From: Favolaschia claudopus
Lineage: Eukaryota; Basidiomycota; Agaricomycetes; Agaricales; Mycenaceae
Length of the DNA: 64,000 bases
NCBI GenBank assembly: GCA_037176885.1
Contig: JAWWNJ010000123.1
Location: 558,001-622,000, forward strand
Direction of reading: 5' to 3'
Part shown: piece by piece, positions 1 through 10,895 of the stretch
How the letters are laid out: each line of letters starts with the position of its first letter
How positions within the stretch are numbered: position 1 is the first letter of the stretch
Translations under genes and position numbers: made by a program
Notes under the pieces: generated by a model
Told to the model about the DNA's origin: nothing
Database searches by the model: none
What the model saw: only the letters and a program-made list of their open reading frames with translations

Positions 1-13
1 ATCTGTCCCGGCG

Positions 14-223
14 ATGTCTCGTTCGGTCACCGAGATACTTACGGCTCCGTGCAAGCCTGCAGAGCAGGACCGTCAATTCGGTAACCCAGTCGACCCCGAC
101 ATCCCTTGCTCCTGTTCCACCTGCGCAGCTTCCCCACTTCCCTCGCGTCCACTACAGTGTCTATGCAGTGGATGTATGGTGGCGGACCGAACTTCGTGAC
201 AAGTCGGAGTCCCAATTTGGTAA
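14..223 (-). repeat. Dispersed repeat, copy 1
   Basis: This segment is the reverse complement of 40441-40637. It shares long near-identical stretches, such as a tract reading gtcgactgggttaccgaatt on the other strand. The copies differ by small indels: copy 1 has about 10 extra bases near the GCATAGACACTG tract and about 10 near the GGTGGAAC tract. The right end of the repeat (CCCAATTTGGTAAGG, then GGTAGCCG-CCATCC) is split by the MITE at 232-886. A short third piece (cttgtcacgaagttcggtcc) lies near 48188. No coding content was recognised; the family is unknown. Confidence 0.85.
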
Positions 224-894
224 GGTAGCCGAGGACCCCTGATAATGCCTTTGGAGCCTATGGTGCGGTTCACTTAGTCACCACCACTTTGTGACAACCG
301 TTATTACTCACCCGAAAAAAAAAAAAAACTGATTTCTTATTCCTCTTGCCCAAATGCTCATTTCAGTAAGAGAAACACTTTCCCAAGAGGGATTTTAAGT
401 TAGGGTAGATCTCACTGAGTAATAGATTTTTCATGGTGTTAAATCGGGACTGCACACCACATATGCCTCATAAAGCTGGTAGAAGTGGGTTGGGAGGATT
501 TCTTACCTTCCATATGCTGCTCAGAAGGCACATTGTAAGCCCTTTACATTGAAACTTACAACAAAAGAGTGATATTTGCTCACAGATTTGGCTGTTCTGA
601 AGGCAAAAAATAGGCAACAAAGTGCATTTTTGTAAAAATTTTCGCCTCCGGCGGATTTGGGACTTGCACAAATGTGGTGGCAACTAAGTGATTCGCACCA
701 TAGGCCCCGAAAATCCTCGAATCCATTTATTTTGTCCGGACGAAAAAAACTTTCCCACGGTTTCTGAGGCGGCAGAAATCGCGTTTTCTAGTGTCCGGTC
801 ATTTTCGGTTTTTTTTTGCTCCGAAAATTTATTATTTTTTGTCCGGACGCAGGTGGCTAGCCTCTGAAGGCACTATCAGGGGTCCTGGTAGCCG
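224..894. mobile_element. hAT-like MITE with 8-bp target-site duplication
   Basis: The element proper is 232-886 (655 bases). It starts AGGACCCCTGATA and ends with the exact reverse complement (874-886). It is flanked by the perfect 8-bp duplication GGTAGCCG at 224-231 and 887-894. Imperfect terminal homology continues for about 30 bases. A second inverted pair (about 251-290 against 667-711, around CCTATGGTGCG) suggests the right arm later gained about 160 bases (712-873). That stretch contains two copies of TTTGTCCGGACG. No transposase is present, so it is non-autonomous. An 8-bp TSD with short TIRs fits the hAT superfamily; the assignment is inference. Confidence 0.85.
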
Positions 895-1039
895 CCATCC
901 ACTCTCGCGAGTGTTGTAGGATAGCGACCGAAGTCCCTGATAGCTATACCCGGCCCGACCACTTTATCACATGTTGATCCGTATATCTCTTACTCACCTT
1001 ATATTCTGTACCTTTCCGTAGCAACGAAAGCTGCCTTTT

Positions 1040-2802
1040 TGATCCCCAACGCTCACTTGCTAGTCTTGCGCCCACTCCGTTCCCTGCCTTTCAGTGTCCT
1101 CTGCTGAAATAAGCTCATATTTCCACTGCAGCAGAATCTCGATGCATTCGCGGGCGTAATTGTGAAGTCCAGCCCCGCGAAACGAAAAAATGCCCAGTAT
1201 TTCAGTACACTAAGAACGATACCAGCATCGGCAAATGCAACACCGTGCTCGTATACGCAAAAAATGAGAGCGTCCCGCACAAAGTATTGAGAGTGCGCAT
1301 AGTAGTCGTCGTTGATGTTCTTCGCTGTCTGGATGTTCCGTGCTTCAGTAAAATCGGCCACAAACTCTCGTGCAAAGCCTTCAAGCTCAGCAAGTGTTGG
1401 CCTCCACTTCGCCAGATAGGCCCACCGTTTAATGTCTTTCTTTAGCCTGCACCCGAAATTACAAATCAAGCACATTCATGAGTGACCATATCACGCACAT
1501 TACTTGATAGAGAATCCGGGCTATCAGTGAGTGGCGTATTAGAGCTTTCGCATCAGCATAATTCGGTTTCTCTGCGTCCCAGATACGATTGAGGAGGCCT
1601 TTGTGTTTAGCGAGGGAGCCAGGATCTAGCACGGAATCACCAAAATGCAGTCGCATGATCATATGCGTTGCGTTGAGAGCAAAGTGCCATAATGCACTCA
1701 GCTCTTCGACGTATTCTAGCCGCTCCATTGGAGTGACGTCGTCCATCCGGTCCCGCCGCATTTTTTCTTCATCCTCATCGGTGGGGATTATATCGGCCCC
1801 CGTTGCGGCTGCCCGTTTTCCACGCAGCTTTTGCTTAGCCTCGAGATTCTCAGCCGCGGGGACTGCGTCAGATAGCGCGATGGCAGCAGCATTCGTTGCA
1901 TGTATCATGGAATTCTTGATGAATAAGCGCTTCTGAGATTTTCGAAAAAAAATATTGATGTTGTCGAATATGATGTAGAATAGGCCCATGTATTAAGCTG
2001 ACGGCGTGGGCAACAGCATCCTCAGAGAGGATCTTCTTGAGCCTTTTGATGGCGGTGATTGAGACGCAAGCGCCAGCACTACTGAGAGTTGCGAGGATGC
2101 GAGAGCTTGTCCCTCCGATCTCGAGAAAGAGACCGAGGATCATTGGGAATACATTGGTGCCGGTGTCGCGGGTGAATGCCATTATGCTAAAGACGAATAC
2201 AAGGGCCTAGACGAATAAGAATCGAGGAAGGAGGTCAAGACAGCTGACTCACAAATGTAGCATTACGGGCAAAACCCATGTCTTTCCAGAAACCCCCGGT
2301 TTCACCCACAAATGAATCTGCATCCTCTTCAGGTCCACCTGCCGTCTCGTCCCACTCGTCCGGCTCCGTCGGCGTCTTCACCTTCGTCTTCAAAGTTTTT
2401 CGAGCTTGCTTCTTTCGGTACTCGTTGGGAGAAGTTGTGAATACTCCCAAGTGTATGGAGCGTTCTCCCGATAGATTCTGGGCAATTTCCCGGGGTCGAG
2501 GATGTTCCTGATGAATTCCATGGTACAGTCCTTCAATCTAATCTTCAAACGGCTGTCGTTGATGACTTTATTGCTCTCGAGTAGGGCGATCTAGTCCATG
2601 CAAGGCTTGATTATGGTGGAATGCAAATGGGGACACTCTTTGGAAACCGGTCGTGCCAGGCTTTGAATATGCGTTGAGGGGCAAACTCATGGCTCGGATG
2701 ACTACCCATGAAGAGACCCGCGCGATGTTTGACCTTTGGAATTGTCGATTCGAAGAGGAAGACAAGGAATTCTTGCATTGAGAGTCCCAAGAAAATGAGC
2801 AA
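1040..2802 (-). pseudogene. Decayed DUF6589-family gene (C-terminal two thirds)
   Basis: Minus-strand conceptual translation gives the blocks characteristic of DUF6589 proteins in order. These are a PKVKHRAGLFMG block (about 2740-2700), an ESNKVINDSRLKIRLKDC block (about 2570-2530), an NEYRKKQARKTLK linker, FWKDMGFARNATF, and TNVFPMILGLFLEIGGTSSR. Then come a NINIFFRKSQKRLF/NSMIHATN block, FGDSVLDPGSLAKHKGLLNR with KPNYADAKALIRHSLIARIL, and a final domain ending in GLHNYARECIEILL. An intron (donor GTGCGTG, acceptor GTGCAG, about 1484-1435) follows the RILYQVM segment. The copy is broken by a frameshift near 2440 before the NEYRKK linker and another near 1170 inside the final block, and no N-terminal third was found upstream. 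DUF6589 proteins are of unknown biochemical function and are frequent in mushroom genomes. This copy differs clearly in sequence from the intact one at 54543-58027, so two lineages are present. Confidence 0.8.
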
Positions 2803-2914
2803 CGAGAAAACGAGTTAACATTTGATTTGGGGGTCTGTGAGGGTTGGAGGGGGGTGTATATGAGATAGAAGAAGCAAAGGAAAAGAGCAGCAACGGCGTG
2901 ACGGCTGATCCCAT

Positions 2915-3270
2915 CCGCCGAAACGTTCCCGCTGAATGCCGAATTGTCGTCCGACGTCAGTCAGTGCCATTCACACGGTAAGATCAATTTCCGTGATAAC
3001 CTTAAGCTTGGCCCCATCACCATTGACATTTCCTCCCGCTCACTGCCTAATAGCTATCTCGGGCATGTTGATTTACCCTATTCTGTCCGGACCCCGGGCC
3101 AAAGAAAACACCAAATTTCGCCTGTTTTTCTTCAAATTTTTCCCACAAAAATTTATGTTCAGCCGAAAAGGCAGTGTTGGATAGCCCTGTCTTGGAATCA
3201 AAATCTGGGCCGTTAGAAATGTGAGAATCAAACGGCCTCCCTGGTTAGATAACGAGGATACGAATACATA
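2915..3270. other. No gene seen
   Basis: AT-rich intergenic stretch between the DUF6589 relic and the MITE cluster. It contains no motif or repeat that could be recognised, and the short open frames here have no supporting features. Confidence 0.5.
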
Positions 3271-3275
3271 TTAGC

Positions 3276-3480
3276 CTGTTTGCGATGCAGCCATTGAATG
3301 GCTAATGGCTAAACAAGTGTCCAAATTCCGACGTATTGACAAAAGATACCCCAAGTCCGAGTACTCGAACTTCATTCCAGGCAGCTCTTCTTAACTTCTA
3401 CATGAAAGTTTGGCCCATCAAAGTCTCCTAATGCGGAAATCGGTAGCCATTCAATGGCTCCAATGGCTCTTCGCAAACCC
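3276..3480. mobile_element. Small MITE of the GTTTGCG family, copy A
   Basis: The left end (CTGTTTGCGATGCAGCCATTG) is mirrored at the right end by AGCCATTGAATGGCT...CGCAAACCC read on the other strand. AGCCATT/AATGGCT motifs recur inside both arms. The ends resemble those of the neighbouring copy B (3529-4087), with GTTTGCG near the terminus and AGCCAT repeats just inside. The TSD could not be fixed. Non-coding. Confidence 0.55.
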
Positions 3481-3528
3481 TCTATTACATAGATTTCTGC
3501 TAATTATGTAGGGAAAACCTTATTAATC

Positions 3529-4087
3529 TGTTTGCGCAAAAGCCATACGAGCCACCAGATGGCTTTGGGCGTGTGCGCAGCATATGGCTCCTAATTCTTG
3601 GACGTTTAAGCATCATACCTATATTGTATGCAACATATCCGCACAGTGTGTAGTAGCTGTCACGGGCTTCCCCAAATCACCAGAATCCACGGTTAATTTA
3701 TGGCATCAACAACAGTTTCTCTGCTTGAGTGGTCTCTCCCTCACTGTCTGGGTATTGCCCGTCATGAAGGTCCGCAGTTCATCACCGGGCTTTATCTAGA
3801 TAAGCACAGATGGTTTTGATGTACAGTCGAAGCTGTCATAACCCATAGCTCCCGTAACCCATAATCTCCCTTAACCCATACATTTTTGGGGGTTTTTGAC
3901 CGGTTTTTGGCTGGGATAACCCATAAATCTATCATATCCCATAGCTTTTTGGCCCTACCGAGGGCTATGGGTTATGACAGCTTCGACTGTAGTTGTGAAC
4001 AGAATGCCCAAGATCAGCAGCCATTGGAGCCATCGGCTGCGCACACGCCAAAAGCCACCAGATGGCTCGTATGGCTTTTGTGCAACC
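3529..4087. mobile_element. MITE of the GTTTGCG family, copy B, with about 65-bp inverted ends
   Basis: Positions 3531-3596 (TTTGCGCAAAAGCCATACGA onward) pair with 4022-4086 in reverse complement, including a shared GGCGTGTGCGCAGC block. That gives terminal inverted repeats of about 60-65 bases. No open frame encodes a transposase. A separate TA-flanked MITE (3824-3989) sits inside it. Copy A is immediately upstream and ends in the same motif, so the pair looks like two insertions of one family. The exact TSD is unclear. Confidence 0.7.
3822..3991. mobile_element. 166-bp Tc1/mariner (pogo)-like MITE, nested
   Basis: A perfect 26-bp terminal inverted repeat begins CAGTCGAAGCTGTCATAACC at 3824 and ends with its reverse complement at 3989. 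Both ends are flanked by TA (3822-3823 and 3990-3991). TA duplication and a CAGT-type terminus are the hallmark of Tc1/mariner-pogo elements. The interior is built from degenerate TAACCCATA units. It is nested in MITE copy B (3529-4087), so it inserted later. Confidence 0.9.
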
Positions 4088-4127
4088 TCTCTATTGTAAC
4101 CCACCGTGCCCTATAGCCGCGACAGCG

Positions 4128-4620
4128 TCTTGATAGTGTCCCGATCGGGCACTGTCGGGAGGTCATCGGGCAATATAGGGTTGTTATCGGTTGGATTCCC
4201 CGGTCGGGCTGTCGGGCCCGATAACAAAATAACGACATAGCAGGGGCTGAGCGGGTGTGCCGTGAGTCCTAGCCGGAGAACACCGGCTGCCGTAAGTGTG
4301 GTAACGCTTACGGCAGTGGTCGAAATCCCAAGCTGCGAGTCCCACAGTACCGTGACATGTCACGTGTCTGCATAAATGCATTTCCTCCGGATCTCTACTG
4401 AAACACGGCAAAGTCCGGAATTGTCACTGCCACTGCTTCTGCAGCGGCGAGGGCACTGCTAGTCGCAGAGAATGAACCTGCGGGCAAACAATCCAAAAAT
4501 AAAAATAAATAAATAAATAAAAAATAACAACATAGCCAGGTTGAACCGCGGTGTTTTTATTTTCATGGACGCGTTTTTTTTGAAGGTTTTGGCTCATATA
4601 CTACTCGTAGAGTATAGTGG
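4128..4620. other. Non-coding stretch with hairpins and an A/T simple repeat
   Basis: Contains short inverted repeats: TTGTTATCGG with CCCGATAACAA at about 4171-4211, and TGCCGTAAG with CTTACGGCA at about 4289-4317. It also has the palindrome CGTGACATGTCACG near 4352 and an (AAAT)n-like tract at about 4495-4530. No gene is supported. Confidence 0.5.
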
Positions 4621-4774
4621 TACCGTGTGGCGAGATTCAAGGTAGTTTACAGCGAATGTATTCATTTTCTGGCAAACACCAGACAACCAAGGACATACTC
4701 ACGGACATACTGCACAGGACATACTGCACGGATGTCAACCAAATTGAATTACACCTTGAGGCAAGGGTGTGCGG

Positions 4775-4885
4775 GCCGGTCAAGCCGGCACACCGGGCAG
4801 GGAGGGTGGTTCGGCCAGAAGGGTCAGAAAAAGAAAAAAAAGATTATTTTTTGGAGGGTCGTAACAGGTTCCAGCTGCTCAGAAG
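4775..4885. repeat. Dispersed repeat, inverted relative to 23225-23335
   Basis: The order CGGTCAAGCCGG, GGGCAGGGAGGG, GGGTCAGAAAAA, GATTATTTTTTG, GAGGGTCG, GGTTCC is the reverse complement of 23225-23335, which reads GGAACC, CCCTTCAAAAAATAATC, a T run, CTGACCCTCC, CCTGCCC, CGGCTTGACGGG. Similarity is interrupted by small indels. Non-coding. Confidence 0.6.
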
Positions 4886-5039
4886 CAGCTGTAAACCGCT
4901 ATACTGTGTTTTTCAAGCCAATTAACCCTCCCAAAAGGGTCCCATCATGGATCCCGACCCTCATCGCTACATCATCCCTTTTGGGTTATCAACTTTGGTT
5001 GTATTTGTTGGACGACGTCTCGAGAGACACCAATGGCAA

Positions 5040-5093
5040 AGGGTTAACCGATGGATCACCTGGGTCCACTTGACATGTCAAGTCTCACAGCCA
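5040..5093 (+). repeat. Short dispersed motif with self-complementary core
   Basis: The motif GGTTAACCGATGGATCACCTGGGTCCACT, then the palindrome ACTTGACATGTCAAGT, then CACAGCCAC recurs with changes at about 40670-40726 (core ACTCAACATGTTGAGT) and, more diverged, at about 27855-27905. The palindromic core is kept in two copies although its bases differ, which suggests compensated change. Function unknown. Confidence 0.55.
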
Positions 5094-5251
5094 CCTTCGG
5101 ACCCAGCACCGATAACATTTTTTCTTTCTTCACAAGCCCCGTAACTCCTCCAGAACGTCCCTGCACATGGAAAAGACTGCTATTAATGATCCTAGCTACA
5201 AAAATTGCGAAATTTCTGCGTCCATTGTCAAAGCGACGCGGTGGGGATGCC

Positions 5252-5280
5252 AAGTGTGACGTGACCGTCACGTCACACTT
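5252..5280. repeat. 29-bp near-perfect palindrome
   Basis: Two 14-bp arms (AAGTGTGACGTGAC and its exact reverse complement) are separated by one C. The arms contain GTGACGTGAC, a motif that recurs in other short palindromes of this window. Confidence 0.9.
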
Positions 5281-5790
5281 AACCGCCGTAACCTTTCCTT
5301 CCACCATCCACGCACTTCTCTCATTTTCCTGCGCGCTTTCTGGCACTTTCGACTCCTCAAGCCCAGTGAAAATCCCGTCTGGGCGGATATGCTCAAACAT
5401 GGGCAGATCTGCTGCATCTGCTGAAATCTGCTGAACAGCATATCAGAAGATCCAAGAATTCTATATTTATACCGAGAAACTGACAATTTCTGAATGAAAG
5501 TCTTGGCAACCGACTTGCACCCGACTTCGGAATGCGCTTTCGACGGCGAAACGCAGCGTGGGAACACGTCCAAGACGCGCCGGGAGACGGTCGGAGTTTG
5601 AAATGCATCTTGTTCCCGTACCACCACCATCTCCAAGTCCTCTCCCGAGTGCCGCACTGTATTCCGTTGTCCGTCCGCGTTGTCTGTTCGCTTTCTTCCC
5701 TACGTTCGCCTTTGATACTCCCGATAGCAAGCTGCCCGGCGCCCCCACCTGCGAAGCCTGCTCCCTGCACAATTCAAGCTCTCCCGCGCC

Positions 5791-7226
5791 ATGTCGTATT
5801 GGTAAATCTTTGTCGTTCGCACTTCATCTCGCCGCTGATTTGTGACGCGCCCCACTGTAGGATACCACAAAGTCAATTCTTCGTCAAGAATACCACGGCG
5901 GTGACACTCTTCCCAGCGCGATTCACGCACTCTTTAGCGGCGGCCACGGGACAGACGAACATTGGCAACGGAAAAGGTGCGGCCTCGTTCATTCTTGATT
6001 TTCCTCTCTTTCGCTCTATCTAATCACCGTCGGCGCGCCTCACGCCAGCCTGCCGTCGCCTCCTTAGAGGTGTTGGCTGAACATATATCGTTCTTTCCGT
6101 CTTGTTCTTTGAACCTCGGTCTCCTCCTTCTCCCACCATATCACTTCGCTTATACGTTACCTGGTTCTTCACCTCGTCTTCCTTTCCTGTAGAAACCGTA
6201 CTGATACTCTTCAGGCGCGGCAGATGCCTATAGTTCTGCTTCCTTTTGTTTCGTATTCGGTGCCATTTCTTCTTCCACCACTTATGCTGACCTGAGCTAA
6301 CACCTCATAGGTACTATTTCATTCTGAAGCGCTATACTCTCCATTCGCGCCGGCGGGGACTCCAATAGTCTAGTCTTACGGCACCACGCTTCGTGTGAGT
6401 TGGTAATGATATCGGCTCCCTTCCGCTCCGAGTCACTGATCTGTTGTTTATCGACCGAAAGACGATAGCTTCACTGCCGATGAGTCGCATATCCATCTGC
6501 GAATCCATTTGTATTGGTGAATATCGATGAATGCCAGATAAGACGCGGATGTCGCGTCGGGAGCTGGGTATCTTCTATACTTCCCACTCGCATTTGCTTG
6601 AAATTATTAGCTTGATTTACTGACGGTATGCGGCTTGTACTCATTTTTGGCTTGCCATCTTCGCCTCAACTTCTGGAAACGGTAGCTGTGAGTAATGCAA
6701 TTTCCATGATCATGAGTGCGTCGTTAATTATATCGCTCTCACATACCGTAGCATTTGTCGAGGCTGCGGCCCCTGGAGGTCAGATATCGCATCGTACTAT
6801 GCTTTGAAGTGTGTTGTCGCCTGGGGCTAGAAGAGGTAAGCCGTCTCTTGATCGGCATCACCCCATGTTTACGCTGTTCTTTAGCTTCATACATGGGCGT
6901 GCCCTTGGATGGTTTGTGGCCTGCCGGTTGCTATGATTCTGCGGGTAAGGGTGGTTTTCGTGCTTGGTATACCTGCGCTAACACCGTCTTATAGTAAGAC
7001 GAGTCTTATTTTTGACAATGAACGGACGCAAGAAATCGGACGACGGAAATAAGCTGGTTGACAGGGTAAGCTTGCCTGTCTGGCCAGAAGTTTTACTACC
7101 GCTGATCTTGGCCTCTGGTAACAGGACTTTATTCTGGCGGGAGAGGGTAGAGGACGCGGGAGATTGGACTTTGTAGCGGACGGTGGGACTTGGCGTCTTT
7201 TTCCTATTTCTCGAATCGTGTATTAG
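5791..7226 (+). CDS. Possible intron-rich host gene, product unknown
   Basis: I do not recognise this gene and its model is only partly resolved. At the 5' end an ATG at 5791 gives an 11-base exon. A 59-base intron (donor GTAAAT, acceptor CTGTAG, 5802-5860) joins it in frame to exon 5861-5976, reading MSYWIPQSQFFVKNTTAVTL onward. At the 3' end three exons chain in one frame: 6885-6944 (SYMGVPLDGLWPAGCYDSA), 6995-7065 (RRVLFLTMNGRKKSDDGNKL) and 7125-7226 (DFILAGEGRGRGRLDFVADG, stop TAG at 7224). They are separated by a 50-base and a 59-base intron with standard splice sites. A possible preceding exon reads FVEAAAPG near 6752-6777. The exons between about 5977 and 6750 are not resolved. The region lacks transposon motifs. 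Alternative: a non-coding spliced transcript. Confidence 0.3.
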
Positions 7227-10200
7227 GTAGAGGAATTGAAAAATATTGGATTTTATTCAATTATATTCAATTAATTGAGTGAATTTGCATAGGACAGACC
7301 AGCGCAGAGCATAGCATAGCTGAGCATATTGGAGCATGCCGGCCCAGACCGGCCCAGACGGGATTCTCACTGGGCCTCAAGACTACTAACCCTACTCCCT
7401 CCTTCGTTCTCTTCAAGTATCCTCTGTTTTCATGGTGTTTTAGCTCCGAATGGGCTGGCAATTATACCGGCTTCGGCGCCGCTCCGAGCGCATTTTCTGG
7501 CCAGGATTCAACATACAGCGCTCTAATGGAACGAATGAGTATGTGGGAAGAGCTCTCATGGTTCTCAGGTGTGTTTTATGCCTAAAATATCGTGTTTATT
7601 CTATTTTCTGTGCTTTTGCTCAGTTTGCTTGCCACAAAACCACGCTGAACACGCCCCAGCGCCTCTAAATTCAGGATCTTGCATCTGGATGGATTCTCAT
7701 TGCCCCCCTTCATGTTTTTTTCTTTCTGGTCGTCGTGTCTGTTTTCCGGTGTGCAGTTCCAGCTTCCCATCCTGTATTAATGTGTATTTAAATCTGAATT
7801 CAATCTAATTTGTGAACATTCTCCATCGGCGGGTGAACCTGAATACTCGGTGTGACCAAAAGTAACCGGAATTTGGCTTTTTAGAGGGGAATTTCGCAAC
7901 TCAGACAGCTTTAAGTAATACAGGGCTCTTCTAAATTATGTTTTCTACCACCTCTATGGTATAGGCATGACATGCAATGTTTTGTTTTGAGTTGGTGAAT
8001 CAATCTTTAAAATTGGACTAATATGGACATGTTTGCGTTCTCTGAAGGAGAGATGCCGGAATTTCAGGCCGGTAAGTACCCCAAAAAAGTGCTTAGTATC
8101 CCAATAGTCTACAAATCCGATATCTAAGGTTGCCAAGTCTAACTTGATTTCTCACCCTTAGCGACCCTGATCTTATAGCCTGTACCTGAACTTTCAGTAT
8201 AATTGGCGGCGGAGAGAGGTGTCAAAGCTGTGACTCTTGCAGATTCAAGTTCCTCGGGTAAGTTATGTTCGCGAAATACATCACGGCGCTTTTTCAGCAG
8301 CTACAGGAACATCAGTCATGCCAATTTAAGAATACAAGACCGTTGACCGGGACCCACGCTGTTCGCATTTCTCGTTGCTACTCGAGCACCGGGAACGGCA
8401 CTTCGCCACCGTGTATCGCGCTCAAGACCTGTTCCTATCCCTCGGTCCTCTTGTGCTTTCAGAATTTCGTTGGTGCGCTTCGAAAACTGCTGCCTATTTG
8501 ACGAGCCGGTGGATGGGCAAAATTACAGCGAAATGCTGAATTCAAGAACACACTCGGCGTAAGTTATAATCTCCTCCCTTGCCGTCCGCTCGCTCAACTA
8601 CGGCTGCAGTTTGGACTCCGGTCGCGGACCCATGCCAAGGCCACTAACGGCTCCAATCGCCAAAACGCTGCCTACACTGTCCCCGCTCGTTCCACTCCCC
8701 ATGTTTCCCGCAGGAACCTCTGAGTGGCCTTCTTGCTCACTCTCGGCCAGTTTAAAACGTCCTGAGTCAGCTATTGAGTCACCAGCTAGAAGCTCCGGAA
8801 CAGGCCGTATCAAGCCCCCGATACAGCCTCGCTCGCGATTTCACCTATTCTTGCCACCTTATTCACAGCAACTATTTTTCAAATAGTACATAAATCTAAT
8901 GTATCGGTAGACGCAACCTTGACGTGCGGCTGGGCGAATTGTGGAAGACAAGAGACTCTTGGAAAGATCCAAACTCATGTTAAGGAGAGGCACGTTGCTT
9001 ATGATCAAGAAAAAAAGGCGATATGTGCTGATGTAAGCTTCAATCGCCCCAAAAAAGGATTACAATAGGGGGGATCTGTAAGCATATCATGCTGCAGGCA
9101 TAGCAAGCCGTGCATCTGAGGTGCGAAGTTTGTGGAGTGGTTTTCGTTGGCGAAAGCACCTTCAAGCAGCATTAGTTTCACCGTAAAATATACCGGGGTG
9201 GCTGGAAGCTGGAGATCTAGAGCTCGCTAGGAACCAGAGCTACAACAGAAATGCGTAGAATATAGTCCATATTCTGCGCTACTCTGATACGAAATTCAGG
9301 AAAGGGAGAAAAGCTCAGCACGTCCGTGACGTCACTTGTGCATTTTCTGCGTCAACACGATCCTATCCGAGGCCAACCGATATCCGGCGATAAGCCGTGC
9401 CCGTGTTTCCGCGCCCCTATTCTCGGCTCGATACCGGTGTCGGTGGACAAAAATAAAAGAAAACAGAAACGGAGAGAATCGCCAAGAGCATCTCTCAAGC
9501 CGGAGTCCCACACTGCCACTGGATATCGACAATAACTTCTTTATCAATGCATCTTTCACAAACAAATCCAGAAAAATTTAGGGAGCTTCACAGTCTATCA
9601 TAAATCTCTCTGCCTTTTTTTAAATCGGTATCGGTCGTGACACGAGTTTCAGACTTGCTTTTCATCAATTCGCGGCAAAATACCGACGGAGTTTGATTTC
9701 GGTGATGTATCGTCATTTGCATCGCGTCATCCAGCCTGTCAGTGCTCCCACCTTCATCGCGTCGTCGTTGTCTGCTTGTGTCTCTTCCCTCCGGGCTCTG
9801 GATAACTCCCGCTGGCTGTAGCCCTACAACTACCATTTCTGTCGCTCCGAATTTGGAGTTCGTCACCTCAATTCGACCATGCAACGTATAATAGGCCGTG
9901 CCGATTGTTTCTCGGTGGGATTTAACCTGGATCAAGCAAGTATCTTATGTCTCTTTGTTTCATCCACTTGACTAAGTAGTGACTAAGTAGTGCAAATTAG
10001 GATACAGAGGTAATTGCACCAAATTTCTTCTAATTTTCGACATTACCGTCATTTTGCAAGTTTACATTGCTTAGGATAGGGCAGACAATGAGAGAGAGAT
10101 AGAGAGTCCGGCATGATCGTGAGACGAGACGAAAGGGGAGACTGAGACAGGTGCACTTCCGAATTTATCTGAGCTCTAGTTTTGGGAAGGCGGAGGACCA

Positions 10201-10650
10201 CCGAATAACTGCTCATACAGGTGCGAAATTACAATGCAGCAGACTTTGAAGCCAAGAGCTAGACACATATGTGATTTGGCAAGAGTGGAACGAATTGAAA
10301 CCCGAGGATTAGACAAGGCGTCCGCCGAGGTTGAACTCGGTGGCGATAAATTTCGGATGGTGGAAATGTGGCGAGACGGAGCGAGTGCTGCCGTCACTGC
10401 CAAATACACACAAAGTTGAACTTTTGACGCTGCGCAGCTTTCCCAGTCTTTCGCACTAAAATTGCAGAACTGCTAGTCTGAAATCTGCGTTTCCATACGA
10501 AGGACGTGGAAATTTCAAGCTCGAGGCGTTCGCGGCGGTGAGCCGGAGAAATTATAATTGATTGGCTTGGGACAAGGGGGCTACTGACTAAAAGCGATAT
10601 AATTGGGGAGAAACATGTGTTGGTTCAGCCGTCACGGACATTTTGTGTAG
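7227..10650. other. Long stretch without a recognisable gene
   Basis: No transposon protein motif, long repeat or strong gene was found. Weak splice-like signals occur at 8045-8620. One example is a frame reading CQSCDSC just before a GTAAGT donor near 8262; another is a 50-base intron-like segment, GTAAGT to CTGCAG, ending about 8610. These may belong to an unrecognised intron-rich gene whose last exon could be about 8611-8886. An open frame of 115 codons on the minus strand (9588-9935) has no recognisable feature. The palindrome GTGACGTCAC lies near 9327. Confidence 0.4.
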
Positions 10651-10655
10651 TGTGA

Positions 10656-10687
10656 CACGGCGCGACCTATATTAGGTCGTGACCGTG
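10656..10687. repeat. Compound hairpin upstream of the copia relic
   Basis: CACGG-cgc-GACCTA, loop TAT, TAGGTC-gtga-CCGTG form nested inverted arms. It is about 210 bases before the Gag start of the copia relic and could be a retrotransposon leader structure, but no LTR or primer-binding site could be identified. Confidence 0.6.
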
Positions 10688-10895
10688 TGACCATGCCCCT
10701 CACCGTCTTTCCTCATCTTGGAAGCAGTGAGAGTCAGTTCTCATAGTAGTGTTACAGGTCTAGTCTTGACAGGTTATGGGCTTTTGAGAGTCTATATCTG
10801 TAAACTACGCGCTTCCACGACTTCGACGGTCGCTTTCCTCTACGTTTTCAACCTCTGTCTTTACTTCTGCGCTGGGCGAGTCCCAACGTACCATC

